NCBI GenBank assembly: GCA_947501625.1
Contig: CANMWN010000001.1
Location: 569,319 to 633,318, forward strand
Length of the DNA stretch: 64,000 bases
Reading direction: 5' to 3'
Source: an uncultured Flavobacteriaceae bacterium
Lineage (GTDB): Bacteria > Bacteroidota > Bacteroidia > Flavobacteriales > Flavobacteriaceae
Position numbers and translations under genes: made by a program. This document shows, one piece after another, positions 1-8,775 of the stretch. The notes below the pieces were generated by a model, which did no database searches, was not told the origin of the DNA, and saw nothing but the letters and a program-made list of their open reading frames with translations. Within the stretch, counting starts at the first letter, position 1, and the number at the start of each line of letters is the position of its first letter.

Positions 1-367
1 GAACAAAACTATAGCGCTTATCTTTTAAATATTTTCCTTTAACTAAATCTTTTAATACAGTGTCGTTTTCAATCTCAACAACTCCTATGATTGCTGGGCT
101 ATTATTTGCTTTTTCTAGACCTATTTTAGATAATACGCTTCCTAATTTATCAATTTTATCCCAATAAACTTTAGATCTATTCCCTTTTAATTCCATCATT
201 GGACTAGCCTCATCATTTTTAGCAGTATTATTAATAGTATCAAATAAGTTCTCTAAATTGTAAAAAGCCAAGGTTCTGATTTGATATTGTTTACTTTCTT
301 TTTGCTGAGAAAAAACTGTATTTCCAATTAAGAATATTGAAAAGAAAATAATTAAAAAGCGATTCAT
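1..367 (-). CDS. Endonuclease/exonuclease/phosphatase family protein, exported (3' end outside window)
   Basis: Reading leftward from the ATG at 365-367 gives about 122 residues that run off the window edge. The first 20 residues (basic start, hydrophobic core, ending VFSQ) look like a cleavable Sec signal peptide. The next stretch carries the family's opening strand with FYNLENLFDT, followed by GVVEIEN, which holds the metal-binding Glu of the EEP fold. The same motifs occur in the complete gene at 4809-5777, so the two are paralogs, but only this copy is visibly exported. Known for the family: Mg-dependent phosphodiesterases acting on nucleic acids, phosphoinositides or similar. The substrate cannot be told here. 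The C-terminal catalytic Asp/His residues lie outside the window. Confidence 0.85.
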   Translation of the reverse strand, partial: MNRFLIIFFSIFLIGNTVFSQQKESKQYQIRTLAFYNLENLFDTINNTAKNDEASPMMELKGNRSKVYWDKIDKLGSVLSKIGLEKANNSPAIIGVVEIENDTVLKDLVKGKYLKDKRYSFV

Positions 368-518
368 ATTTTATTGATTTATAACGTATCGCAAATTTAA
401 GTACAATATTTGAGCCAAAAAATATATTAACAGTTAAAATATGCTTGATATTAAATAATTAACATTGGCTAAACCTAAAAAACACAGTAAATTAACATTT
501 TTATGTTAGTTAAATTAG

Positions 519-526
519 TACTTTTG
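519..526 (+). promoter_or_regulatory. -7 promoter box for the TonB receptor operon
   Basis: TACTTTTG followed by C matches the Bacteroidota TAnnTTTG box. It lies about 40 nt before the ATG at 566, in the gap between divergent genes. No clear TTTG is present at the -33 position. Confidence 0.6.
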
Positions 527-565
527 CAAAGCGAAAAATTCGCCTATTAAACAATTAATTTAAAT

Positions 566-3361
566 ATGAAGAAAATTATTTTTACATTATTTTTTGTATT
601 TGCAATAAATATAATTGCCAATGCACAAGCTAATGTTAAAGGAAATGTTTCGGACAGTGATAGTTCAAGTCCAATAGTTGGAGTAACTATTACCGTTGAC
701 GGAACTACTATTAAACAAATCACAGATGAAAATGGAGATTTTGAATTAGTTTCTGTACCTGTAGGAGGTCAATTAGTAAAAATTGAATACTTAGGATACG
801 AAACTCAAAGTTTTCCCGTGACTGTGGTAGAGAATTCTACAATAGATTTAGGCTCAATTCTTTTATATAAAGATTTGAGTGTTCAAACAGATTTAAGTGT
901 TATCACGCTTACAGATGATGAATTAAATGAAGACGAAGGAGGAGCAGATAATACTGCAGGACTTTTACAGTCATCAAGAGATGTATTTTTAAATGCTGCA
1001 GCCTTTGAATTTAGTTCAACATTCTTTAGAGCAAGAGGTTACAATTCCGAAAATGGTAAACTCTTAATCAACGGTATTGAGATGAACAAAATCTTTAATG
1101 GAAGGCCTCAGTGGAGTAATTGGGGAGGTTTAAATGATGTAATGCGTAACCAAACTTTTACTAATGGTTTAGCCGCTTCAGAGCATACATTTGGTGACAT
1201 TGCTGGAGCAAACAACGTAACGATGCGTGCTTCAGAATATAGTGAAGGTGGTCGTGTATCTTATGCCGCAGCCAATAGAAGTTATTTAGGAAGAGTAATG
1301 GCAAGTTATTCTTCAGGGCTTAATGAAAATGGATGGGCTTATTCAGTATTATTTTCAAGACGCTATGGAAATGAAGGATATAACGATGGAACATTATATG
1401 ATGCTAATTCATTTTTTGGATCGGTAGAAAAAAAGATAAATGATAAACACAGTTTAAACTTAACTGCATTTTATACACCAAATAGAAGAGGTAAATCTTC
1501 ACCAAATACTCAAGAGGTATTTGATTTAGGTGGCAGAACATATAACTCTTATTGGGGATATCAAGATGGTGAAAAACGTAATTCTAGAATTCGTACTATT
1601 GAAGAGCCAGTTGTTATGTTAAATCACTATTGGGACATCAATGAAAAAACTACATTGAACACCAATTTTGCTTACCAATCTGGACAAGTAGGAAATAGTC
1701 GTTTAGATAACGGAGGAACTAGTCTTATTACTGATACTTCTGGAAATCAATATATTATTGGTGGTGGTTCTAATCCTGATCCAACATATTACCAAAAACT
1801 ACCAAGTTATTTCTTAAGAGATACTGATAATCCAGATTATATCAATGCATATTTAGCTGAAAACGAATTTGAAAACAACGGTCAAATTGACTGGGCTTCA
1901 TTATATCAAGCAAATATTAATAACGGAAACTCTGTTTATGCTTTATATGAAGATAGAAACGATGACACACAAATTACTGCAAATACTATTTTCAGAACAG
2001 AATTAAGCGACAATATCGACTTAAATGCTGCTGTGACTTACAGAAAGTTAAAATCTAAAAATTTTGCCAATATGCTTGACTTATTGGGAGGAAATGGATA
2101 CTTAAATGTTGATTCTTTTTCTGAAACTATTGACGAAGCACAAAATGATTTAAGAAACCCTAACAGATTGGTACAAGAAGGAGAAAAATATAGATATAAC
2201 TTTGAAATGGAAGCAAATGTTGTTGATGCCTTTGCTCAAGCACAGTTTAAATACAACAAAGTTGATTTTTATGTGGCGGGAAAAATTTCTCAAACTGATT
2301 ACCAAAGAAACGGATTGTATGAAAATGGTCGTTTCCCTGGAAGTCGTTCATTTGGAAAATCTGAGAAAGTAGATTTTACTAACTTTAGTGCTAAGGGAGG
2401 ATTGACTTATAAAATATCTGGTCGTCATTTAATAGATGTAAACGCAGGTTATTTAACTAAGGCTCCAACTATAAGAAATTCATTCTCTAATTCTAGAGAG
2501 AATAACGATATAGTTGTAGGCTTAACCGATGAAAAAGTAACCACTGCTGATATCAGTTATATCGTTAGAACGCCAAAAATAAAAGCACGTTTAACAGGTT
2601 ATTATACCAAGTTTGAAGATGCAACAGAAATTTCATTCTTTTATGCTGATGGAATTAGCGGAATAAGTGATACTGAAACTGCAGCATTTGTACAGGAAGT
2701 ACTAACAGGTGTTGACAAAAGAAATATTGGGTTGGAATTTGGAATGGAATATCAAATAACTCCAACCATAAAATTGAAAGGTGCTGCTGCTGTTGGAGAC
2801 TATATCTATGACAGCAATCCAAGTTTATATTTAGCATCAGATGATTTTGATGATAACATTGATTTTGGGCAATCAGCATTAAAAAATTATCATGTAGCAG
2901 GAGGACCACAAAGAGCTTATAATTTTGGATTTGAGTATCGTGATCCTGAATATTGGTGGTTTGGAGCAACAACAAACTATTTTTCTAATGGATATGTTGA
3001 TGTAGCACCAATTACTAGAACTAGTAACTTTAGTTCTGATCCTGTTGATGGACAAGTATTTAATGATTATGATCCAGTATTGGCAAGAGAGTTATTGGCA
3101 CAAGAAGAATTTGATGATTATTTCTTAGTAAATGCCATTGGAGGTAAATCTTGGAAAATTAACGACTACTATGTAGGATTTTTTGCTACTGTAAATAATA
3201 TTTTTAATACCAAATATAAAACTGGTGGCTTTGAACAATCAAGAAATGCAAACTTTAGAACCTTAAGAGACGATAAAGAACGTGACACTCCAGTATTTGG
3301 TTCAAAATATTGGTATGGATATGGAACTTCATATTACTTGAATGTATATTTCAGATTTTAA
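566..3361 (+). CDS. TonB-dependent receptor with N-terminal carboxypeptidase-like regulatory domain
   Basis: The 931-residue protein opens with a signal peptide (to about residue 20, ending ANAQ). A beta-sandwich regulatory domain follows (about 22-98; GVTITVDG, TDENGDFEL, YLGYET), then a plug region with FFRARGYNSENGKLLING, and a long beta-barrel rich in aromatic and Asn/Gly segments that ends in the outer-membrane-type terminus YFRF. Such proteins import large or scarce substrates across the outer membrane using TonB energy. The DUF5689 lipoprotein 39 nt downstream is probably its surface or periplasmic partner, and the pair forms an operon. No SusD homolog is present. EEP hydrolase genes on both sides hint at a nucleotide or phosphorylated substrate, but that is inference. 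The ATG at 566 directly precedes the signal peptide. Confidence 0.92.
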   Translation: MKKIIFTLFFVFAINIIANAQANVKGNVSDSDSSSPIVGVTITVDGTTIKQITDENGDFELVSVPVGGQLVKIEYLGYETQSFPVTVVENSTIDLGSILLYKDLSVQTDLSVITLTDDELNEDEGGADNTAGLLQSSRDVFLNAAAFEFSSTFFRARGYNSENGKLLINGIEMNKIFNGRPQWSNWGGLNDVMRNQTFTNGLAASEHTFGDIAGANNVTMRASEYSEGGRVSYAAANRSYLGRVMASYSSGLNENGWAYSVLFSRRYGNEGYNDGTLYDANSFFGSVEKKINDKHSLNLTAFYTPNRRGKSSPNTQEVFDLGGRTYNSYWGYQDGEKRNSRIRTIEEPVVMLNHYWDINEKTTLNTNFAYQSGQVGNSRLDNGGTSLITDTSGNQYIIGGGSNPDPTYYQKLPSYFLRDTDNPDYINAYLAENEFENNGQIDWASLYQANINNGNSVYALYEDRNDDTQITANTIFRTELSDNIDLNAAVTYRKLKSKNFANMLDLLGGNGYLNVDSFSETIDEAQNDLRNPNRLVQEGEKYRYNFEMEANVVDAFAQAQFKYNKVDFYVAGKISQTDYQRNGLYENGRFPGSRSFGKSEKVDFTNFSAKGGLTYKISGRHLIDVNAGYLTKAPTIRNSFSNSRENNDIVVGLTDEKVTTADISYIVRTPKIKARLTGYYTKFEDATEISFFYADGISGISDTETAAFVQEVLTGVDKRNIGLEFGMEYQITPTIKLKGAAAVGDYIYDSNPSLYLASDDFDDNIDFGQSALKNYHVAGGPQRAYNFGFEYRDPEYWWFGATTNYFSNGYVDVAPITRTSNFSSDPVDGQVFNDYDPVLARELLAQEEFDDYFLVNAIGGKSWKINDYYVGFFATVNNIFNTKYKTGGFEQSRNANFRTLRDDKERDTPVFGSKYWYGYGTSYYLNVYFRF

Positions 3362-3400
3362 TAACAGATAACAACACTAAAAAAATTAATAATAAACAAA

Positions 3401-4753
3401 ATGAAAGCAATTAAATTTTTACAACTATTAACACTTACGACACTTACATTAACTGTAGTATCGTGTGTTCAAGGAGATGAGTATGATGTTCCTCCTACTG
3501 CTGTGCAAGTTGAACCAAATGTAACTATAAACTCTTCTATCGAAGCGGTTAAAGAGGCATTTATTCAAAACTATGAAAACAATGACGAAGCCGTTTATAC
3601 ATTTGAAAACGATTTTGTTTTTGAAGGTTATGTAGTATCAAGTGATTATGGAGGTAACTTCTACAAATCATTAATTGTTCAAGATTCACCTGAAAATCCA
3701 ACACATGGTATCGAAATATTGGTAAACAAAACATCATTATTTGAAACCTACGAAGTTGGAAGAAAAGTATATGTACAATTAAACGGATTAAGTGTTACTT
3801 ACGAAGATGGTGTTTTTGACAATCCATTAAATTCTACACCTGGACGTTTCAGATTAGGTTATTTAGAAGGAAATGATGTTGATGATATTCCTACATTTTT
3901 ATTAGCCGATCATATTATGAGATCTACTGAAAGTGCTACAATAGTACCTAAAGTAATAACTACTGATGATTTTACTCAAAATAATGTGAATACTTTTGTA
4001 CAAGTTCAAAATATGCAATTTGCAATTAGTGAAATGGGTAAAACTTATGCTGGAGAAGGAAGTGATGAATTTGATGGGTTTAGAAATTTATTTAACTGTG
4101 CTGATGAGAGTGAGGCTATCTTACAAACAAGTACTTTTGCTGATTTTAAATCAGTAGTTATTCCTTCTGAAGTTGGAAATATTAATGCTGTTTTAGCTAA
4201 AGATTTCCGTGCAGATTTCTTTGTAATGATTATTAACGACCCAACAAACGTTGACTTTACAAGTACCGATAGATGTGATCCATTATTTAACGATGATTTC
4301 TCTTCAGGTATTGATGCTTGGACTGCTTATAGTGTAACTGGTGATCAAGAATGGTATTTCAATTCATTTGGTAATCCAGATAATAGTGCGACTATGTCAG
4401 GTTTTTCAGGAGGTTCAAACGAAAATGAAGACTGGTTAATCTCTCCAGCAATTGATTTATCTGGAGTTTCTAGTGCAGTATTCTCATTTGATAATGTGAA
4501 ACGTTATAACGGACCTGATATTGAAGTTTATATGGCAACTGATTATGCTGGAGGAGATCCAACTACAGATGGAACATGGATCGCTTTAAATCCTGCATTA
4601 GATTCTAATACAGGAAGTTGGTCATCTTGGGTAAACTCTGGACCATTAGATGTTTCTGCTGCTGCAGGAGGTAATTTATTTGTTGCTTTCAAATATACTT
4701 CTACAAACTCTAGTTCTTCAACTATCGAAATAGATAATGTAAGAGTTGAGTAA
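3401..4753 (+). CDS. DUF5689 lipoprotein with C-terminal choice-of-anchor J-like domain
   Basis: The 450-residue product starts with a lipoprotein signal (TVVSC, lipidated Cys22). The middle (about 40-290) resembles DUF5689, an OB-like domain often found in Bacteroidota lipoproteins next to TonB receptors: VFEGYVVSSD, QDSPENPTHGIEI and VYVQLNGL. The last 155 residues (from FNDDFSSGIDAW, with ENEDWLISPAIDLSG) look like the jelly-roll choice-of-anchor J module of secreted and adhesive proteins. The gene follows the receptor by 39 nt and is closed by a strong terminator. A role in binding ligand for the receptor is inferred from context; no enzymatic motif is visible. Confidence 0.85.
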   Translation: MKAIKFLQLLTLTTLTLTVVSCVQGDEYDVPPTAVQVEPNVTINSSIEAVKEAFIQNYENNDEAVYTFENDFVFEGYVVSSDYGGNFYKSLIVQDSPENPTHGIEILVNKTSLFETYEVGRKVYVQLNGLSVTYEDGVFDNPLNSTPGRFRLGYLEGNDVDDIPTFLLADHIMRSTESATIVPKVITTDDFTQNNVNTFVQVQNMQFAISEMGKTYAGEGSDEFDGFRNLFNCADESEAILQTSTFADFKSVVIPSEVGNINAVLAKDFRADFFVMIINDPTNVDFTSTDRCDPLFNDDFSSGIDAWTAYSVTGDQEWYFNSFGNPDNSATMSGFSGGSNENEDWLISPAIDLSGVSSAVFSFDNVKRYNGPDIEVYMATDYAGGDPTTDGTWIALNPALDSNTGSWSSWVNSGPLDVSAAAGGNLFVAFKYTSTNSSSSTIEIDNVRVE

Positions 4754-4774
4754 TCAGCCTTATTAATAAATCAT

Positions 4775-4806
4775 AAAAAAACCGAAGTTTCCACTTCGGT
4801 TTTTTT
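4775..4806. terminator. Bidirectional rho-independent terminator
   Basis: An 8-bp perfect stem (ACCGAAGT/ACTTCGGT, 4781-4788 and 4793-4800) with a TTCC loop is flanked by A6 and T6. It sits between convergent genes and can therefore end transcripts from either strand. Confidence 0.9.
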
Positions 4807-4808
4807 AT

Positions 4809-5777
4809 TTACTTTTTTTCTAAAAAAGAATACACTGGAAAATGATCACTATAACCACCTTGATACCATTTTCCAATATATGTTCTAAATGGTTTACCTT
4901 TATTTTTTCCCCTATATACTTTTAAAAATTCTTTATCAAATACCTCAGCAGATTTAAAACGGTGAGCGCCTTTTTGCTCTTTTAAAAAGTTTTTTGAATA
5001 TATTATTTGGTCAAAGAGATACCAATCTTCATTATGTTTTAAAGAACCCTCTCCTTTTGCTAAAAGACTTTGCATTGGGTTGTAAAAATCGTCTTGAATT
5101 AAATTTTGAATACTTTTATTTGTGGGATTGTCATTAAAATCTCCCATAATTATTATTTTGGCATCTTCATCCACCTCTCTCAAACTCCTAATAATTTTTC
5201 GGTTTAATTTTGAAGCCTCTAATCTTTTGTATTCCGATTCTTCAGTGCCTTTTCTTCGTGAAGGCCAATGATTTACAATTACTGAAATAAATTCGCCATT
5301 GAGATTTCCTTGCACTAATAACACGTCTCTAGTAAAATCTCGTTCTCCGTCAATATCATCAACATATAAAGGGAAAACTTCAGAGTTAAGTAATTCAAAA
5401 ACTTGTTTGTTATAAATTAGTCCAACATCTATTCCACGCTTGTCTGGCGAATCATAATGCACATAATCATAATGATGATTTTGCAACTTTTTAGAATAAA
5501 CTAAGTCGTTAATTACGTCCTTGTTTTCAACTTCAGCCACGCCAACTAAAACTGGAGGAAAATACGATCTTTCGATACCTATTTGCTCAATTACACTACT
5601 AATTTTTTTTATTTTCTTTTTATATCTTTTTAAGCGCCATTTTAGTTTTCCTTCTTCAGTAAAATCATCATCAAGTGTAGTTGGATCATCTACAGTATCA
5701 AAAAGGTTTTCTAAATTGTAAAATGCAATTGTAAAAGCATTCTTGTTTTTTCCTTTGGTTATAAAAAAGTTTGACAT
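4809..5777 (-). CDS. Endonuclease/exonuclease/phosphatase family protein, apparently cytoplasmic
   Basis: This 322-residue protein has the EEP motifs in order: FYNLENLFDT near the N-terminus, GVAEVENKDV (metal Glu), IVNHWPSRR (catalytic His), IIMGDFNDNPTN (Asp/Asn) and GGYSDHFPVY (final Asp-His pair). All catalytic residues expected of the fold are present. Unlike its paralog at the window start, it has no signal peptide. The ATG at 5775-5777 is preferred over the TTG one codon upstream. It converges on the DUF5689 gene across a shared terminator. Substrate unknown; a phosphodiesterase or nuclease activity is expected from the family. Confidence 0.88.
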   Translation of the reverse strand: MSNFFITKGKNKNAFTIAFYNLENLFDTVDDPTTLDDDFTEEGKLKWRLKRYKKKIKKISSVIEQIGIERSYFPPVLVGVAEVENKDVINDLVYSKKLQNHHYDYVHYDSPDKRGIDVGLIYNKQVFELLNSEVFPLYVDDIDGERDFTRDVLLVQGNLNGEFISVIVNHWPSRRKGTEESEYKRLEASKLNRKIIRSLREVDEDAKIIIMGDFNDNPTNKSIQNLIQDDFYNPMQSLLAKGEGSLKHNEDWYLFDQIIYSKNFLKEQKGAHRFKSAEVFDKEFLKVYRGKNKGKPFRTYIGKWYQGGYSDHFPVYSFLEKK

Positions 5778-5839
5778 CAAATTTATTTAAAGACCGAAAA
5801 TACAAAATATCATCTTAACTATACTGTTTAACTTATTTG

Positions 5840-5847
5840 TACCTTTG
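5840..5847 (+). promoter_or_regulatory. -7 promoter box for hflX
   Basis: TACCTTTG followed by C, a perfect TAnnTTTG box 25 nt before the hflX ATG, in the short divergent gap after the EEP gene. Confidence 0.6.
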
Positions 5848-5872
5848 CAACCTATTTTAAGTTTGATTTTAA

Positions 5873-7093
5873 ATGATTGATGAGAAAAAAGTTACTTCAG
5901 AGAAAGCAGTACTAATTGCTGTAATATCTCAGTATCAAAATGAAGAAAAAACGAAAGAGTATTTAGACGAATTAGAGTTTTTAACCTTAACTGCTGGTGG
6001 AATTACTACAAAACGTTTTACTCAAAAATTAGATAAACCAAACCCTAAAACATTCATTGGTGGCGGGAAGTTGGAAGATGTTCGAACTTATATTGAGCAA
6101 AATAATATAGGAACGGCGATCTTTGATGACGAACTTTCACCTGCTCAATTAAGAAATATTGAAAAAATTCTTGATTGTAAAATTTTAGATAGGACAAATT
6201 TAATCCTTGATATTTTTGCACAACGAGCACAAACTTCTTACGCTAGAACACAAGTAGAATTAGCGCAATGTCAATATCTTTTACCTCGATTAACTCGATT
6301 ATGGACACACTTGAGTCGTCAAAAAGGAGGTATTGGTATGCGTGGTCCTGGAGAAACAGAAATTGAGACGGATAGGCGTATTGTAAGAGATAAGATATCG
6401 TTGCTGAAAAAGAAGTTAGTCACGATAGACAAGCAAATGGCTATTCAACGAAAAAATCGTGGAAAAATGGTGCGTGTTGCTTTGGTAGGATATACCAATG
6501 TAGGAAAATCTACATTGATGAATGTAGTAAGTAAAAGTAATGTATTTGCTGAGAACAAACTATTTGCAACACTTGATACTACGGTTAGAAAAGTGGTAAT
6601 TAAAAACATTCCTTTTTTATTGACCGATACTGTTGGGTTTATTAGAAAATTACCTACACAACTAGTTGAATCATTTAAATCTACATTAGATGAAGTTCGC
6701 GAAGCAGATTTATTATTACATGTTGTAGATATTTCACACCCAAATTTTGAAGATCATATTACATCAGTAAATAAAATTTTAGGTGAAATTGAAAGTTTAA
6801 ATAAGCCTTCTATACTTGTTTTTAATAAAATAGATGCTTATACACATAAAACTATTGATAGTGATGATTTGGTTACCGAAAGAACTAAAGAACACTATAC
6901 ATTGGAGGATTGGAAGAATACATGGATGAATGAAATGGGTGAAAATAGTTTATTTATTTCGGCAATTGAAAAAGAAAATATGGAACAGTTTAGAAATAAA
7001 GTATTTGATGAAGTAAAGAAAATTCATATGCAACGTTTCCCTTACAATGACTATTTGTATTTTGAATATGACAAAGATGGAAATGAACTTTAA
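5873..7093 (+). CDS. hflX: GTPase HflX
   Basis: The 406-residue protein has the HflX N-terminal domain (FIGGGKLEDV near residue 62), a helical linker with GGIGMRGPGETEIETDRR, and a GTPase domain. The GTPase domain has G1 GYTNVGKST near residue 205, G3 DTVGF followed by IRKLP, and G4 FNKID. HflX binds the 50S subunit and splits stalled or stress-arrested ribosomes. The length is normal for the short bacterial form. It is transcribed alone from the TAnnTTTG box upstream and ends 3 nt from the converging lipoprotein gene. Confidence 0.97.
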   Translation: MIDEKKVTSEKAVLIAVISQYQNEEKTKEYLDELEFLTLTAGGITTKRFTQKLDKPNPKTFIGGGKLEDVRTYIEQNNIGTAIFDDELSPAQLRNIEKILDCKILDRTNLILDIFAQRAQTSYARTQVELAQCQYLLPRLTRLWTHLSRQKGGIGMRGPGETEIETDRRIVRDKISLLKKKLVTIDKQMAIQRKNRGKMVRVALVGYTNVGKSTLMNVVSKSNVFAENKLFATLDTTVRKVVIKNIPFLLTDTVGFIRKLPTQLVESFKSTLDEVREADLLLHVVDISHPNFEDHITSVNKILGEIESLNKPSILVFNKIDAYTHKTIDSDDLVTERTKEHYTLEDWKNTWMNEMGENSLFISAIEKENMEQFRNKVFDEVKKIHMQRFPYNDYLYFEYDKDGNEL

Positions 7094-7096
7094 TAA

Positions 7097-7594
7097 CTAA
7101 TGTTCTAAAGTAATTGATGCTGAACTAATGTCCAAGTATACATATCTTTGCTCTCCATCATACCAATGTTCTAATTCTCCAGAAAAACTTGCTGAGAATT
7201 CTTCTTCATTATTTACTAAAACGTTGAAATTTAAGTTTGATGGCAAATAAGTTGCACCATAAGACCTAAAAGTAAATTGGTCATTATATAATACATTATT
7301 ACCAACACTATTCTTTAATACTTTAAAACTTATATAATCTTGATTATCATTATCTGAGTATGCACTTATTTTATACAAGTCAACTGTTTCAGTAGAAGAG
7401 ATTTGTTCGGTTATAGATGTAATTGCTAGATTCGTATAAGTATCTCTTTGATATGGTTGATCGAAAAAAACTTGATAATAGCCTTTATATCTAATCTCAA
7501 GATTATTGTTTTCTAAAGTTTCTTCTCGTTCAGTAGAATCATCACTTGAACAGGAAATAAAAAACAATACGATATATATAAACTTTTTATTCAT
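7097..7594 (-). CDS. Small lipoprotein of unknown function
   Basis: The 165-residue product begins with a short lipoprotein signal peptide (LFFISC, lipidated Cys15) followed by an acidic Ser/Asp/Glu linker. The rest alternates short beta-strand-like stretches and has no catalytic motif that I recognise. It starts 6 nt after the stop of the CNNM/CBS gene, so the two are probably co-transcribed. A surface or periplasmic location is expected from the signal; the Ser-Asp-Asp after Cys is compatible with surface export in Bacteroidota. Function unknown. Confidence 0.75.
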   Translation of the reverse strand: MNKKFIYIVLFFISCSSDDSTEREETLENNNLEIRYKGYYQVFFDQPYQRDTYTNLAITSITEQISSTETVDLYKISAYSDNDNQDYISFKVLKNSVGNNVLYNDQFTFRSYGATYLPSNLNFNVLVNNEEEFSASFSGELEHWYDGEQRYVYLDISSASITLEH

Positions 7595-7600
7595 AAGTGA

Positions 7601-8689
7601 TTATTCATCAACTTTATCGTCTAATAAACCAAGTTTTTTAGCGCGCTGTTCCCAACGTTTTCTTGCTAAACTTTGTAAATTTTCAATACTGTCACTTTCA
7701 TCCATTATTTCGAAGCCTAATAAAGTTTCAATAACATCTTCTTGAGTTACCAATCCGCTTACTGAACCAAATTCATCAACAACCAATGCAAGGTGCTCTC
7801 GCTTTTCAATCAATGTTTCAAACAATGTAGGAATAGACATATCACGACTAGTTATTATTATTTCACGCTTAATACTGCTCAACAATTCATCTCCTTTTCC
7901 TTCAACTAACGAAAGTAATAAGTCGTCTTTTAAGAAAAATCCTGTAATATTATCCGACTTATTAGAATATAATGGAATACGAGAAAAACGAAAATTTTTA
8001 TTTCGTTCATAGTAATCTCTGATTGTTTCTGTTTCATCGGCAATAACTAATACAGTACGAGGAGTCATTATGTGTTTTGCTTTTACATCTTTAAAGTTCA
8101 ATAAATTACGAATTATCAAACTTTCATTTTCTTGAAAAACACCTTCTTCGGTAGCAATATCTGCCATTGCTGTAAAATCTTCACGACTTAAAACACTCTC
8201 ACCATGCGCACCTTTTCCTCCAATTAATTTAGTGGTAAGTTGTAAAACCCAAAGAATACCAGTCCATTTTAAAGGAAAAATTAACACATTTAATGCTTTT
8301 GCAGTGAAGTTTGCTAATCCTTTCCAGTAAGTTGCTCCAATAGTTTTTGGTATTATCTCAGATACAACTAAAATCAAAATAGTCATTATTGCTGATACTA
8401 TTCCAACTATATTAACGCCCAATATTTCAAATTTATATGGCAATTGTTCAGCTTGAACACCTACCAATATTGCGCCAACAGTATGAGCAATTGTATTTAG
8501 CGTAAGGATTGCAATTAGTGGCTTATCAACATCTTTTTTAAGATTCTCTAGTTCTGTTGCAAATGCTTTCCCTTCTTTCTTTTTTACATTAATAAAAGTA
8601 GGTGTAACGCTTAATAGTACAGCTTCAAGTATTGAGCATAAAAAGGAAAAAAAGATAGAAAGTGTAGCGTAAAGAATTAGTATTCCCAT
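7601..8689 (-). CDS. CNNM transmembrane domain plus CBS-pair protein (hemolysin/CorC-like family)
   Basis: The 362-residue protein has a CNNM (DUF21) membrane domain of three to four helices (about 1-150; SEIIPKTIGA is the family's conserved stretch). Two CBS motifs follow (about 200-320; HIMTPRTVLVIADE and LVVDEFGSVSGLVTQEDVIE). The family includes Mg2+/Co2+ transporters and the gliding protein GldE. This member ends soon after the CBS pair and lacks the usual C-terminal CorC/HlyC domain, so it is not GldE. It is likely a divalent cation transporter or its regulator in the inner membrane, cotranscribed with the small lipoprotein downstream. Confidence 0.88.
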   Translation of the reverse strand: MGILILYATLSIFFSFLCSILEAVLLSVTPTFINVKKKEGKAFATELENLKKDVDKPLIAILTLNTIAHTVGAILVGVQAEQLPYKFEILGVNIVGIVSAIMTILILVVSEIIPKTIGATYWKGLANFTAKALNVLIFPLKWTGILWVLQLTTKLIGGKGAHGESVLSREDFTAMADIATEEGVFQENESLIIRNLLNFKDVKAKHIMTPRTVLVIADETETIRDYYERNKNFRFSRIPLYSNKSDNITGFFLKDDLLLSLVEGKGDELLSSIKREIIITSRDMSIPTLFETLIEKREHLALVVDEFGSVSGLVTQEDVIETLLGFEIMDESDSIENLQSLARKRWEQRAKKLGLLDDKVDE

Positions 8690-8721
8690 TATAAGTTTAA
8701 ATTTTAGTAAAAATACATAAA

Positions 8722-8751
8722 ATAAAAAACCTCAAGAATATTCTTGAGGTT
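8722..8751 (-). terminator. Rho-independent terminator of the ATP synthase operon
   Basis: A perfect 24-bp palindrome (12-nt arms 8728-8739 and 8740-8751) lies just after atpG. On the minus strand it is followed by a T-rich run. The arms meet at a central AT, so the real loop would be about four bases. Confidence 0.88.
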
Positions 8752-8775
8752 AATCATTATATATAATAAATATCT

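Noticed and set aside
3401-4753. SusD-type substrate-binding lipoprotein
   Set aside because: No SusD TPR-like helical fold or family motifs; the sequence is beta-rich DUF5689 plus a jelly-roll domain.
7601-8689. Gliding protein GldE
   Set aside because: It has CNNM and CBS parts but lacks the C-terminal CorC/HlyC domain and no gldD or ssb lies next to it.
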